From Dactylonectria macrodidyma (taxonomy: Eukaryota; Ascomycota; Sordariomycetes; Hypocreales; Nectriaceae): a stretch of 64,000 bases of DNA. Of this stretch, positions 12,701 to 23,945 are shown one piece after another. The stretch spans positions 2,542,001 through 2,606,000 of the forward strand of contig JAGMUV010000007.1 in NCBI GenBank assembly GCA_020744425.1, given 5' to 3'. The translations under genes and the position numbers were made by a program. How positions within the stretch are numbered: position 1 is the first letter of the stretch; each line of letters opens with the position of its first letter. The notes below the pieces were generated by a model. It was not told the origin of the DNA, did not search any database, and saw only the letters and a program-made list of their open reading frames with translations.

Positions 12701-13819
12701 GAGGCCCAGCCGGCTTCTTCGTTCAGGAACGGTACCGGGTGCAAACGGCCAAGGGACCGCCCCAAGGGACTGGCCCATTTAATGATCGTCTCAAGAATAT
12801 TAGCTTCGTCTCGCCTGATCTGGGGCGCGGTTGATGTCGTCCGGCTGCCTAGGTATACACCCTAGTCCTCATCCTTTGTGCACCGTTCAACCAACATGCC
12901 CTGGTGCATGGCTCCCCTAGTTGCAAACCGTGGTGAAATCTACAGACGCTACTACGTAGATCTACGGACTACCGAAGTCATTTGCTCATCGACGCACCAA
13001 AAGCAAATATGCTGCAGTTACTTTATTGGAAGTCATCCACCTCAATCAGAACGTCTCCTCAGATCCGGGTAGTTGCATCAACTCTCGAGTGGCACCGGGG
13101 AGGGGGACTAGACTTATTCACACTTTCTAGTAGCTCAATTCGTCAAAGAAGCCATCTACCTTGGCGACTCTTACATGGCGAGAGAAGGCTCTAGAGGTTG
13201 ATTGCGGCAAAGATCAAGGTCTTGTGGAAATCCCGGATAGCCTCCCTGTCGATGTCCTTGACATGCTCGGCGGTTAGGTGCGTTGAGATGCCTGCTTTGT
13301 TTGCTCTGCCTTGTCACTTCGCTTTGGCGCCCCCGTCCCCTTACACAGTGTATTTCCTATCACATCTCATCCCCACAGTTCCCCCTTGCACATTCCGTAT
13401 TCGACTTCTCGGTGGGCTAGACACGCCCAATACAGGCACTCGTTCTCTCCCAGTGAGAGTAGATCCCGGCATTCCGACGCAGGGCAACTCCGTACTTGTT
13501 ATCTGATACACGTTCAGTTCCGGCTCTTCCAAGGACAGCATCTTTTTCATCTCCGGGGCCGTTAAACACGTCACCACTCAAATGTTCAGTGTTTGAGGCA
13601 CTCATGTTTCTTCCCTCCGCGTTTCGCCCAGTCTCATGGTGGATGCCACTTCTCCCCTTCGTTATTTACCTCGTGTGTGGGCTAGTATTGGGTCGAGATG
13701 TAAGATGGAAATCCGCGTTGACGCCTTCACAGAGGTCCTGTAGCTTCTGCATGTCACGCATCGACGCACAAGCAGATGCCTACTATGTATCTCTTTCATG
13801 CCTCGAGGAGCCGCCGAGT

Positions 13820-13872
13820 CGTCTCCATTTCGTCTCCATTTCGTCTCCATCCCGTGTCTCCATCTCGTCTAC
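13820..13872. repeat. 11-bp tandem repeat, about four units
   Basis: CGTCTCCATTT occurs twice exactly, then as CGTCTCCATCC and a 13-bp variant, ending in a partial unit. It lies in the gene-free region. Confidence 0.8.
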
Positions 13873-15686
13873 CAACTGACGATTCATTTGATCCTCTTCT
13901 CCGGCAGTGAGAATGGAGTCCTGAGGGCTGATGGCGGGTATGCCTCCAGACAAGACATAAGACATATTATGTGCGTAGTAGAGCCACGGCTTGACCGGCC
14001 CCCCTGTCCCGGTGATCAAGTATCCTCTTCATCCGAACTCTTCTGCTAGCTCGGAGTGATGCATGGTTTGTTTGCGGTATCCGCCCTTTTCATCTCCTCC
14101 GCATACCGCCACTCTCAACCTTGGCCGCTCCCGTCGCACATCCTCTCCCCTATCTCCACGCCCTCGTGTTGCATCGTGCCAGGCGATCCAGATGTGGCGA
14201 GAGACAGATCAAGCTCTCCAGCGATATCATTACGAGGTCCCTCAGACAAGGCGGGCTCAGACCTTCCCCATTTGCCATCGGCACTCGCTCGACCGATGGG
14301 TTGGCTTTTACGGCTTGGCCTTGCTCGAGGAGGCACCACATTCTGCACCCTGTTGCTAACTCGTTAAGCTCTGCCGGCGCCAGCTTACTACTCAAAGACC
14401 AGGTATGGTAGATATATTGCTTATCCCTTCTTGGGAATTTCTTCCCCCGCGTACATTGTACATCCTGTGGGCCCTGTTGGTGACTCCACGACACACCCTT
14501 GGCTCTGGCGGCGTAGCGCAGCACTCTTTCACTTGGCCGGCCTGATATGCATCAAACTTGTCCGTCGGTCAACTCTCATCATGTTTCGTCCCCATTCGAT
14601 ATCAGGCGAGATTTTCCGCGTCTTGTTTGAGACTGTCTGCAATTCCCCTCTGTCTATTGCCTCGCTGTTTCGCAGCGTATGTGTGAAGGTGGATTGCCAG
14701 TCCTGGCTCTGCGAGGGGTGGCTCCCAGCAGGCGCCCTGAATCTCACACAGGCCATTGGCCCCTCTTCGTAGCCATGGCGAAATCGAACAAGTGGGAATG
14801 AGCAAGGGTCGGCAATGACGTGTTGCATGTCGGGGCCTGCTGAGTCCGCTCGATCACGTCCGTTGTACTGCTGCAGTGGACCAAGAGGATATCTAACATA
14901 TGACCTGATCAATGAAAACAAGCATCAAAAGTCAAGCATCCGAAGTCAAGCATCTACATAGTAAATTGCCCTGGTTGAAGAAAATTGGAGTACTCTCTGG
15001 CATCTGTATTCATTTATCTTTGCCAGCTCTAAATCTGGTATCAACTAAGTATCTCTTACCTTCATCTTGCTCAAAAGAATCGCATCACTATGTGCTCAAT
15101 ATGCCATCATATGCGTTATACAGGTCATGAAAGAACACCACCTGTTCCTTGCAAGCCAACCTGTCATCGTTGAGATAGCCCATTTTGAGCCATCAAAGTG
15201 CCACACACGGCAAGGCTACAACCACACCATTCTTGAGCCCCAACTTTACGTGGGATGGGTCGAGGGCGAGACCCATTCGCTTCCACTTTGAGCTGCAAGT
15301 TCGTCGGCTTCCTACGCCACCCCGGGGGAAGCCCCGCCTTGGGCCTGAAATATCGAAAGCCTGGCTTTGAAGTCCAGGGGTCACTCTGACATCCAGGCTT
15401 GCCGCTGACGGTGAAGGACAGTGCTTGGCATGGGGCTACCGTTGGTGCGCTTGCGAAAAGCAAGCATATTCCCTTGCCCATCTCCTCGGCGCTTCGTCTT
15501 CGGATCTATCTCATTTGCCCCCTGAGACCAGGTGAGTTGTTCGGGATCTCCATCCGAATTCGTCCTCGGTCGGTTCATCCGCACAAAGCGCCGAGCACAA
15601 TCTCGGCTCCGCAGACTTTATTCAGACAGTTGATGGCTTTGCCCGATCTAGAGAGTGAGGTGTGTCGAGTCCTCTTCAGTTTGGGT

Positions 15687-17960
15687 TCAGTAAAGGTTGC
15701 TCCCACTTGCCAGCCGGACGAAGCTGTAAGGTACGTTTTGCCCAACAAGCAGCCGCAAGCTCTCCACAGCAGTGAAGGCTGCTACATCAACAGCTCCATA
15801 TGCGGCGAAGCCGCTCTTCTCTGCAATCAAGCTCGTATCAGAACTCCTTCGGGAGCCCCCATCCGCTAGGTCGAGGAAGACTTTCTTCGATACCGACGAA
15901 CCTCGCGGACCAGCGCCTCCAAATGCCCGAACCAACATCCCAACAAGATTGCTCTTCTCTGGGCGGAGCGCGGAGACGATAACGAACGGAGCACTGTCAT
16001 CATCCACTGACCGGGCGCGTTGTAGGCTCTCGAGGCTGATGAACGGTTCGATCGGGGGTGCGTTTCGTGCGAGGGAGGGCGGCGTCCGGAATCCAACTGT
16101 ATAGATTTTGGCAATCTTGAGAGCTCTCATGGCGAAGATAGCAGGTGCAGCATCGTCGGGGGAAGATGCCATAACGACGGCTGAGCGTCCAAAGTATGCA
16201 GATGGGGCGAAGTCTCGGGTAAGCGTACTCAGTATGCCTTTCCAACCTGCATTGTCAAAGACAAGCGTAGAATTGAGCGGCAAGCCCGACAGGATGATAG
16301 GTTCGAGGGAGTCGCTCTGGCGGTGGCGGGGACTAGACGGGATCGAATGGGGTGATGACGATGTTGACGAAGAGCCAGACCTTACTACGATTGTGTCCAC
16401 TATTCCAATAACGCGAGCGGCCTCTGTCAGTATGGGACCGTTGCCTCCATTTAGACCGGAGAAGAAGGGACTGTTCTTGGTTATGGTTTGATGCGATAGT
16501 CCTGGGTTGAGATATGCGCCTCCGAAATGCTTTTGATTACACCATGCCTCCATGCTTCCTGGGTTACTGGGATGTCGGTCAACAACTGCGAAGTGGTGAG
16601 GTAGTCCAAGTTCGTTGAAACACTTCTCATAGAAAGGAGCTTGTGGCAGGGCGCTGCGAGACGCCGTGCTGCTAATGCCGTATATAGACCTCCTAGGAAG
16701 TTGGCCCAACAGGGAGAGAGCGGCATTGATTTCGGCCGCGCTCATTTGGCCGGGGGCAGCAATTATTGGAAGAAGTGGGTGTGTGATCGGAGTGAAGACT
16801 GGGTTCAGTGTTCTTGAGAATTGGCCAGTTTCGCCCATGTTGACGGCAGAGAAAGGTGGAGCGTTGGGGTATTCGGATCGCATTTTTGAGCGGAAGTATT
16901 CCAGCTCAAAGTTCTCGTTGTGTTCGTTGATGATGGCAATCATCTTTATTATGTCGGCATATCGTGTAGATTGCTGGAATACCTCCTGGGCGTACTTAGA
17001 TGGCCATCGAAAAGTCCCTGAAAAGTCATGGAAGGCTGACATGATGCGCGAGCTTCCTCGTTGCTCGTACAGTTTCCGCCTCATGGCTTCCGGCAGCCAT
17101 AGTTCCACGTCGATATACTCCACTCCCCATTGAATCGCACGGTAAAGGTAATCATAGTATATGTCTGGGTTGTCCATTGGGAATCTTCCGTTTTCCCGGG
17201 TACATCGAGTGGTGAAGATAATAGGAAGCTCTGTACGCTGACGGAGAAGCATGACCTGCTCACCGACGTAGCTTAGACTGGGAATTTCAGAGAACGATCC
17301 GTCCCCGAGTGGCTCTTGTAGCAGATCGACGCGAATTTCGACGGCATCGGCGCCCACGGTCAGAATATCGATGTTTGGTAGTGCGGCATGAACGTCGGGG
17401 AATGTGGTAGATATGAAGTATGTTCTTGGTTTCGCCATCAAAGCTTCATGGTGACTGATCTGGCCTAAGGTAAAAGAAGTGAACCTTGCTAGGTCGCGAC
17501 GAAAGAAGGGGGATTCGGTGTAGAGAAATTCGTAATCGCATTGAGATGAGAGGTGCAGGTCCGGGGGCATTCCTAGGTTGACACAGTGAGCATTGATGGC
17601 GACCATGAGCTCCTGGTCACGCCCAGCAACGTCATCTTTTGCTTGGGAGGCTGGAATGCCGATAACGAAGCCACGATCTTCGGCCATTACTTGGCTGAAA
17701 CCACCTCTTATCCTAAAAGGAGCACCTAACACCTCAGCGAACACGGACACGATCCGATCCTGTGCGTGCCCGAAAATGATGACAACGATCCTGGTATCCC
17801 CAGTCGATGGTGCACTGCCAAAAGAACTTTCATCGATCGCCGGACTTTGGCTGTGCCGGTTCACGTCGGCACTGATGGGACTTGACGAAGAACCATTCAA
17901 AGTAGTGTCGGGGGCCGGGCCATGAGGTGGCTCGGCCATCATTCGTTCGACAGCAGCCAT
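15687..17960 (-). CDS. quinate-repressor-like protein (QutR/QA-1S family), degenerate SK-DHQ-SDH domains
   Basis: A 757-aa single-exon protein related to the last three domains of the AROM enzyme, the layout of the fungal quinate repressors QutR and QA-1S, which bind the activator in the nucleus or cytosol. Residues about 55-175 sit where shikimate kinase should be but lack a GxxGxGK P-loop ([10 protein letters not shown] instead). Residues about 178-420 are a type I dehydroquinase-like domain with E208-x-R-x-D212, H311 (AFHDFSGT) and K339 (ADIIKM) in the catalytic places, and a long INMGE/AAPGQ-like match. Residues about 424-757 match shikimate dehydrogenase, but the N-x-T-x-P-x-K motif reads YLNPGLSH (no Lys) and the glycine-rich NADP loop is gone. 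It is shorter than the roughly 900 aa of classical repressors. No qut/qa structural gene is nearby, so its target may be elsewhere or different. Confidence 0.85.
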   Translation of the reverse strand: MAAVERMMAEPPHGPAPDTTLNGSSSSPISADVNRHSQSPAIDESSFGSAPSTGDTRIVVIIFGHAQDRIVSVFAEVLGAPFRIRGGFSQVMAEDRGFVIGIPASQAKDDVAGRDQELMVAINAHCVNLGMPPDLHLSSQCDYEFLYTESPFFRRDLARFTSFTLGQISHHEALMAKPRTYFISTTFPDVHAALPNIDILTVGADAVEIRVDLLQEPLGDGSFSEIPSLSYVGEQVMLLRQRTELPIIFTTRCTRENGRFPMDNPDIYYDYLYRAIQWGVEYIDVELWLPEAMRRKLYEQRGSSRIMSAFHDFSGTFRWPSKYAQEVFQQSTRYADIIKMIAIINEHNENFELEYFRSKMRSEYPNAPPFSAVNMGETGQFSRTLNPVFTPITHPLLPIIAAPGQMSAAEINAALSLLGQLPRRSIYGISSTASRSALPQAPFYEKCFNELGLPHHFAVVDRHPSNPGSMEAWCNQKHFGGAYLNPGLSHQTITKNSPFFSGLNGGNGPILTEAARVIGIVDTIVVRSGSSSTSSSPHSIPSSPRHRQSDSLEPIILSGLPLNSTLVFDNAGWKGILSTLTRDFAPSAYFGRSAVVMASSPDDAAPAIFAMRALKIAKIYTVGFRTPPSLARNAPPIEPFISLESLQRARSVDDDSAPFVIVSALRPEKSNLVGMLVRAFGGAGPRGSSVSKKVFLDLADGGSRRSSDTSLIAEKSGFAAYGAVDVAAFTAVESLRLLVGQNVPYSFVRLASGSNLY

Positions 17961-20900
17961 TTGGTTTTGGCTGAACTGATGGGCCAGATCCCCTCCTTCA
18001 GCCTCCTACCACAGATGTTCGAGTCGCGAGGGTTTTAGGTGCCCTCGATCTGCCCCGAAGGGAGGAGTCGCATTCAAATAGGTAGTCGATATTCCCCATG
18101 CGCTGGGGGTTGAGGCTAAGAACTCGATGAACAGGTATCGGATCAATCGTATGCGACCCGCTGCAGTCGCAGTGCGACCAATTTAACAGTCAAGAGGCGA
18201 GCGTCGTTCGGGTTCGTTCGAGTCTTGGTCGCACCGATGATCGCTTTCGAGAAACGGGAGTAACGGACGAGACGGGAAGGCGCGGGGGCGACGGCGCCAG
18301 GCAGAATGTAGCGAACTTCAGAGGATTGCTGGAAGACGTTCAGACCAAAGGGTTTATCGCAAGTAAGGTGTCGACGCGGCCTTGTGTGGGCGCGAGCTTG
18401 AATGCGGACCCCTGTGGAGACTGGAGCAGACTATGGGGTACGTCAGTGGTGGTTGTGAGCAGAAGTAGAGCCTGGATTGGGAACGATGAGAGGAAATGAG
18501 CAGCGAGGTGGTCTGGCAATGGCAGAACATGAGGCACGTAGCCAATAGGCCCGTAGGGTGTCCGTACCTTAAGACTACTTATGAGTGGGAAAGATGGGAG
18601 GGGCCACAGTGAGGGTCGAGGGTCAACCGCGCACAACGTGGAGAGAACGAAGATATCGTATGCGGCGAGATGAAGTCGCTAAGGCGCCAAGCGAGGAATA
18701 TTTGGTCGATGGGGCTATGGGGTGTTTGAGCCGGCCAGATAGGGCGTGGTCGGGGCGAAACAAGGGAGAGTATCCCTGGGCCGGGGGTAGACTGGAGAGG
18801 ATCAGAGCAAGCGGCCAGGGGGGGGAACCATGGCGAGGCGAAACTGAAGGACTGTCGTTGGTGGAAGGGAGTCGGACAGGCGAGCGGCGTGGGTGTCGAA
18901 TTGTTCCACCACAGGCGCTCTTGATTGACATGAGCGATGCAGACGACACGAAGAGGAAAGACGAGTAACAGAGGCCGGACCTGGAGGCAGCAACTTAAAG
19001 GTTAATGGTTTGAGAGCTTGGCCTGGCCTTTTTGTCCTGTCGAGAGTGGGGGGTGCTGTTGCTTGTTGATGGGGGACGTGGTGGTATGGGATGCGGGATG
19101 CGTCCAAGTGAGGTTTGCGTGGAAATAGTGCAAGAGAGAGGTGCGCCTCTGCCGCTGCATAGAATGGGAGGAATCAGACGAGATGGATATTGCACATCAT
19201 GCAGCTTGAAAGAAGCTTAGAGGGGCAACGACATGCTTGCATACATGGTGGACATTTTACCTCGGACAAGGTAAGGATGTAGAGAGCACGATGGTAGGAG
19301 AAGATGGGTTGAATGTATCGGAGGTCTTGGATAAGCTAGACGGACTAGGTCAAGGTAGACAGGCTTGAGGGTTGGACGGAAGGAGGACTGGCGATGGCTG
19401 GGTGACCAGGAAGGAACTAGTGATAACTACCCCATCCCCAAGTTGGTACCTTGCCTTTCAAAGTTTCATATCACGGGCCGGTTTGGCTGGTACTTGATGA
19501 GACACGAATGAGGTATCTAATGTACCTAGCCTACTACAACATGGCACAACTCCGTACTCGTCAACACTGTACAGGGACGTGGGGGGGCAAAAGGAGGAGC
19601 AATTGGCAACGGGACGGGGTGAGTGAAAAGAGAAATGGGACATGGCAAGGAGAGGACGGGGATAGGCGGATGGACTGGATGGGGTTGGGGATGGATGGGA
19701 AGGGTTTGAACGAGTTGGATGGGTTGGTTACGGGGAAGGCCTTGATGGTCCCTGAATAGGCTGTGAGCAACCAAATAAACGGCCGACGGCTGAAGATGGG
19801 GAACAGGGGAAACTGCACCTCGATAATTGCCCCCATTAACACCATTGACTCTGCCCTTGCACCATGTTCTGCTACCTGAGGTAGTAGTAGGACGGAGTAC
19901 TCTTGGTGGCCCTTGCGGCAATGAAGGCAATGGAGGTGCGGATGACATTTGCCCCAGAGCCATTTGCACCGTTCAATATCGGGACCATGTAGGTGATCTA
20001 GTGTATCTAGCTCTGAGACCTGGAACAACCAGCGGCCGATCCTCACTCCTGGCACCGAACACCGAGTCGCCAGAACCGAAACCGTTGGACTTGCTAGTAT
20101 GACATGTAACTACTAACCTAATACAGTATGACTTTGGGCAAGGGAATTGACAGTGGCACAGACGGCGAATATGTTCCATTCCGCAAGTGACTTGGTTTGG
20201 CCTTGGATAGGTAGGTGCCTCGAAACACAGCGCGTGGTACAAGATACAGGATGCTAGCGGGAGGGATGCCACAGGATGGGATGGCAAGAGGATAGTGGGA
20301 CTATTAGTGGGGAGGGGCGCCACTTGGGGGTGGGGACGAGAGACAACCAGGGTAGAGGGGGCGATGGGGGGGAAGGAGGGCAAGGAGGGTACCCAAAATG
20401 GCGCTGGAACGTCAATTTCTCCAGGCGTCGTGATAGCTGGACTTTGGGTGCATTCTATTCTCCACCAATCCACAGCCTCCGTCCCCGCAAATGCTGTTAA
20501 TGCTTCACTTGCAAACCCATGGAGCCTGTCGGTTGTCTTGGGGCCTCTTGGGGGTCTGTTTCGACGGGGCTCCTGCTTTTCCCCCGGCCTTTTTGTTTCA
20601 TGGCCATGCGACCCACGGTACCACGGCAAGGAAAATAGAAAGCAAGATGAAAAAATCCGACATGGCGATGTCGACGTCGACCTTGACCCCATCGCCTACT
20701 GGGGCAGGGAAAGGACGGACTCTTCTCTGAACGGGCAAGATGCCAAAAAAATGGATTGTCGGGCAAGGTCAAAGTGGCGCGATTGTTACATAGTACCTTT
20801 TTTCGGTCTCCCGGTCTCGAACCTCCAGGATGTCTCCGGGCCGCCTCTCGTTCGTCCGTCTTGTTTCGGCTTGTCTAACTGTGACAGCACAGCCCAAAGA

Positions 20901-22570
20901 AACGACGGGCTCATTCACCTAAACAACACCCGTGCATCATCCTTAGTAAACAATAGCAAAGGACCCCTTCAGGTGGACCGGACGGGCCATACGATGTTGA
21001 TTTTCCATTGTTTTCGTTGGTCCTTTTCTGGCAATTCATCCGCTGGCAGGTTTCCCCAAGGGTTCATCCCGGGATCTACAGAGTAGTTATGTCTGGCGGC
21101 CTCTAGGAAGTGCTACGTAGACTACGAATCTCTATGGCAGATCCATCCCGTGATGTCCATCGTCCATCATACGTAGCAGCCCAGAGTAGCAACCCGGAAG
21201 GAGGCCCAAGCATTCCCCCCTCTTCAATGGTTTCAATATTTCCAGGTTCGAAGCGACAAAGATCCAAGCCTTCCCCAAGCTCCTCTTCAACTGCGGCAAT
21301 AGACGACCGTGTGTGCCTAACCAGCCGCTATTCCCTGGAGGCGGCATCTCATCCATCGCGAGTGGATACTACGTAGCAATCGCCAATCCCAATCCCAATC
21401 ACAAAAAATCATGATATGGCACCAACGAAGCACCAACGAGGCACTTGATGTGGCCAGCCAAGCCTCTAACAATGATGAGCCACTCCCCCAGTCCCCTAAG
21501 TTCCAGCCGCACGGGAAGAACTCCACAGAAAAAATCGACAGGAATGCACGTCGCGGCGTGTCCCATCATCACGGCTTTTCCGAACTCCGGATTGCTCAGC
21601 AAGGGACACCTACCCCCCCACTAAGCTTTCTATCACGGTCATCCTTCAGGCCCTTTTACCGTTTACTCTGTTAAACATAGTATAGCGCACCGGTGGCTCA
21701 TAAAATCCTTGGCTCGCTTGGAAGCGCTGTCCGCTTGTTGCATTTCGTATGCTGCACCTCACGTGTATTATGTAGGCAGGTAGTGCGTCGTAGATACTCG
21801 GTTGGGTCAAGGTTTAATTAATCTCCATCTTCTGCGCCTCCGCCAAAGCCTGCAGAGGAATAGCCAACTGGAGGCAATTCCCTCTAACGCAGGACTCCGT
21901 ATACCCGTCTTACCGTCGTCCGGTGTGAAGCCCGGCCAACTCTCCGGTGTCTCGGGCCCATGCTCCGCCAACCCAAGGCCCACCGGTCATGAATCTCTCC
22001 GGACCTAGCCCACATATTCCAAGACCAAAACTATTTCCCACGAATAAAACGCCGTCCGTCTTGGGTCCCTGGATTCCGGGACCGAGTCTCTGGGGACGGT
22101 GGGGACGGGTTCACGGAACAATGAGAGGCGGCTGATATCCTCGGCGTATCATCGACAGTCTGGTCTGGTATCGGTCTGGTATCGGTTTCTGGTGAGTCCA
22201 CAATCATGTCCTCCTGATGCAATGCAGCAGGTAGGTGAGAGAACAAGAACGGGCCGCAACCCCCTGGGAACCTGCATACGTATCCCTCCATACGTACTAC
22301 GTACGTTGAGTACGAAATACCTCGAGAAGCAACCAGAAGATAATGCAACGAGGAGCCAACGCTGGACCAGGATCTGAACGGCGGCATGACACAAGGTTCC
22401 GGTGACGAAGCTTGACATTGGTTAACGTTGAAAAGCGCCCGACTAATTCGACAGAAAAGGGCAAGATCACATCCATCACATCCATCAGACAGACAGCCAA
22501 GACCCGAGCCAACCCTCCAAACGCAAGTTGCCCCGAAATACGACTCTGCACGGGAACCTTAGATTCGCGC
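17961..22570. other. 4.6-kb intergenic stretch, no gene seen
   Basis: Upstream side of the quinate-repressor-like gene and downstream side of the VOC gene. The two longest ORFs (19973-20692 minus, 20295-21086 plus) overlap each other and read as low-complexity Pro/Arg/Gly-rich sequence without motifs, so they are not listed as genes. It contains a dense TACGTA cluster at 22275-22313. Confidence 0.5.
22275..22313. repeat. cluster of TACGTA palindromes
   Basis: Within about 40 bp there are ATACGTAT, TACGTACTACGTACGT and GAGTACG. The words are self-complementary; their role is unknown. Similar words occur in other spacers. Confidence 0.7.
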
Positions 22571-23154
22571 TTATTTCTGAGACCACGTCCCGATCATGTT
22601 ACCCTCCGAGTCGATGAGTCTGGAAAAGAAACCCATGTCACCTCCGATCTCCGTCTTGGGGCTTTTTGACAAAGTCAATCAGTCAGTCCTCTCCGTCAAC
22701 ATAGTCGACATGTTTCAGCATCTAATGTCACTCACATGGCAGTCCTGCCTCCCAGCGTGGCGGCCTTCTCAAGCGTCTCGGCGCAGTCGACAACGCACAA
22801 GGTCGGCAGAAGCGGACACGGAACTGGGTTTTCAGGTATGTGGTTGATGACCTGATTCTTCCCGTCCACGTGTAGCAACGCTCCATGAAGGGTCTTGCCC
22901 TTGGTAAAGAAGTGCATGCTCTTAATGCAATCGCCAACTGCTGGGCGAGGCTCTGGATTGAATTCCCACCCAAAGACCTCGCCGTAGAACTTCTTGGCAC
23001 GGTCTACATCGATAACGGGCACTTCTAGCCAGCAGATCTGGCCCAAGGCTTCCTGTGGTGGTAGGTGAGACACAATTCCTTTGGTCGCAGACTCTGAGAC
23101 CGAGAATAGGTAAGACGACCGTACCTGAACAAGGGATTCGTCCATGGCAGACAT
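22571..23154 (-). CDS. VOC / glyoxalase-bleomycin-resistance-fold protein
   Basis: Small predicted cytosolic protein of 145 aa. Exons: 23154-23125, 23052-22736, 22661-22571; introns of 72 and 74 bp, both GT-AG and in phase. The core shows the beta-alpha-beta-beta-beta pattern of the vicinal-oxygen-chelate fold: ICWLEVPVIDVDRAKKFYGEVFGW near the start, and a second half ending in GDMGFFSRLIDSEGNMIGTW, which is the usual terminal motif. The length is typical for a single two-module VOC unit. The substrate cannot be inferred; members include lyases, dioxygenases and resistance proteins. I chose the start at 23154 because an upstream in-frame ATG at 23187 would only add an untypical hydrophobic leader. 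Confidence 0.85.
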
Positions 23155-23945
23155 GATCAGCGAGGAAGGGGAGGGGAGTATCAACACTGGATATTTTCCA
23201 GAGTACTTTGTCGGTCAAATTACCGACCGTGAGGGGACTCTTGACTCTTTTGTGTCAAAGCAAACAGCTTGCGAAATAGCAGCAAGTCAATGCCTCAGCC
23301 CCGCCATTTTATACTTGAGTCCTCTCGCTCACAGTTGCATTAACTCATCAAGCAAGGTTCAACCACGATTCAGCTCTTCCATCTTCGCCCCCTTTGTCCA
23401 CCGCGCCCACCGCTCAACAACTCCGTCAGAGGCGTTGCTGCCTGACGATGGCTTCTCCCTCAGGCCAATAATGTTGGCCGCAAAAGGAACGAGCAGACGG
23501 GGAGGCGCACTATCACATGACTTCGTGTCTAAGACGCGCAGGGCGATGCTCGAGCGGTGACAGATGCGACGCCAATTCGCGCCCGTGGCGGTGATACGTG
23601 ATTGTGACAGGACGGTGACATGATAGCGCGCGGGGTTGAGTCTCACCGACTGACACCAGGTTGCGCCCGATAAACCCCTAGCGCGTCACAAGATTGCAGT
23701 TATCACAAGAAACCCACGAGGCCATAAACGGACGTGAAATGATGGACTGGTGTTGGGTGAAGAAGCTCACGCATAGGTAATCGCTCCAAGCTGCGAGTGA
23801 CTTGGCATCACCTGCAAGGGAGAAACGGAATAAGCGAGAACGCCAAGATGCAACATCCCATCCATTCCTCCGGATAATGTTCATCTCGCTGAGTTGCATA
23901 GATCAGTCTGCCAGCTCAATTCTTTCTCATCGCCCTGACTTTGTC
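23155..23945. other. intergenic, no gene seen
   Basis: Spacer between the VOC gene start (minus) and the stop of the membrane-protein gene (minus). It should hold the VOC promoter. No motif-bearing ORF was found. Confidence 0.5.

Larger units (their letters stand above)
6735..15686. other. 9-kb stretch with no supportable gene
   Basis: Nothing here could be joined into a recognisable protein on either strand. All ORFs are short, overlap each other in several frames, and lack family motifs. The first 1-2 kb is presumably promoter and 5' leader of the Zn2Cys6 gene, since it lies upstream of it on the minus strand. Short tandem repeats (7602-7650, 8547-8575, 9691-9711, 13820-13872) and scattered GGTAGGTA and TACGTA words are present. 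GC content does not look markedly lowered, so heavy RIP is not apparent by eye. Confidence 0.5.

Noticed and set aside
19973..21086. Overlapping ORFs of 239 codons (minus) and 263 codons (plus) in the 18-22.5 kb gap
   Set aside because: They overlap on opposite strands, are low-complexity, and have no helix, domain or splice signals that make sense.
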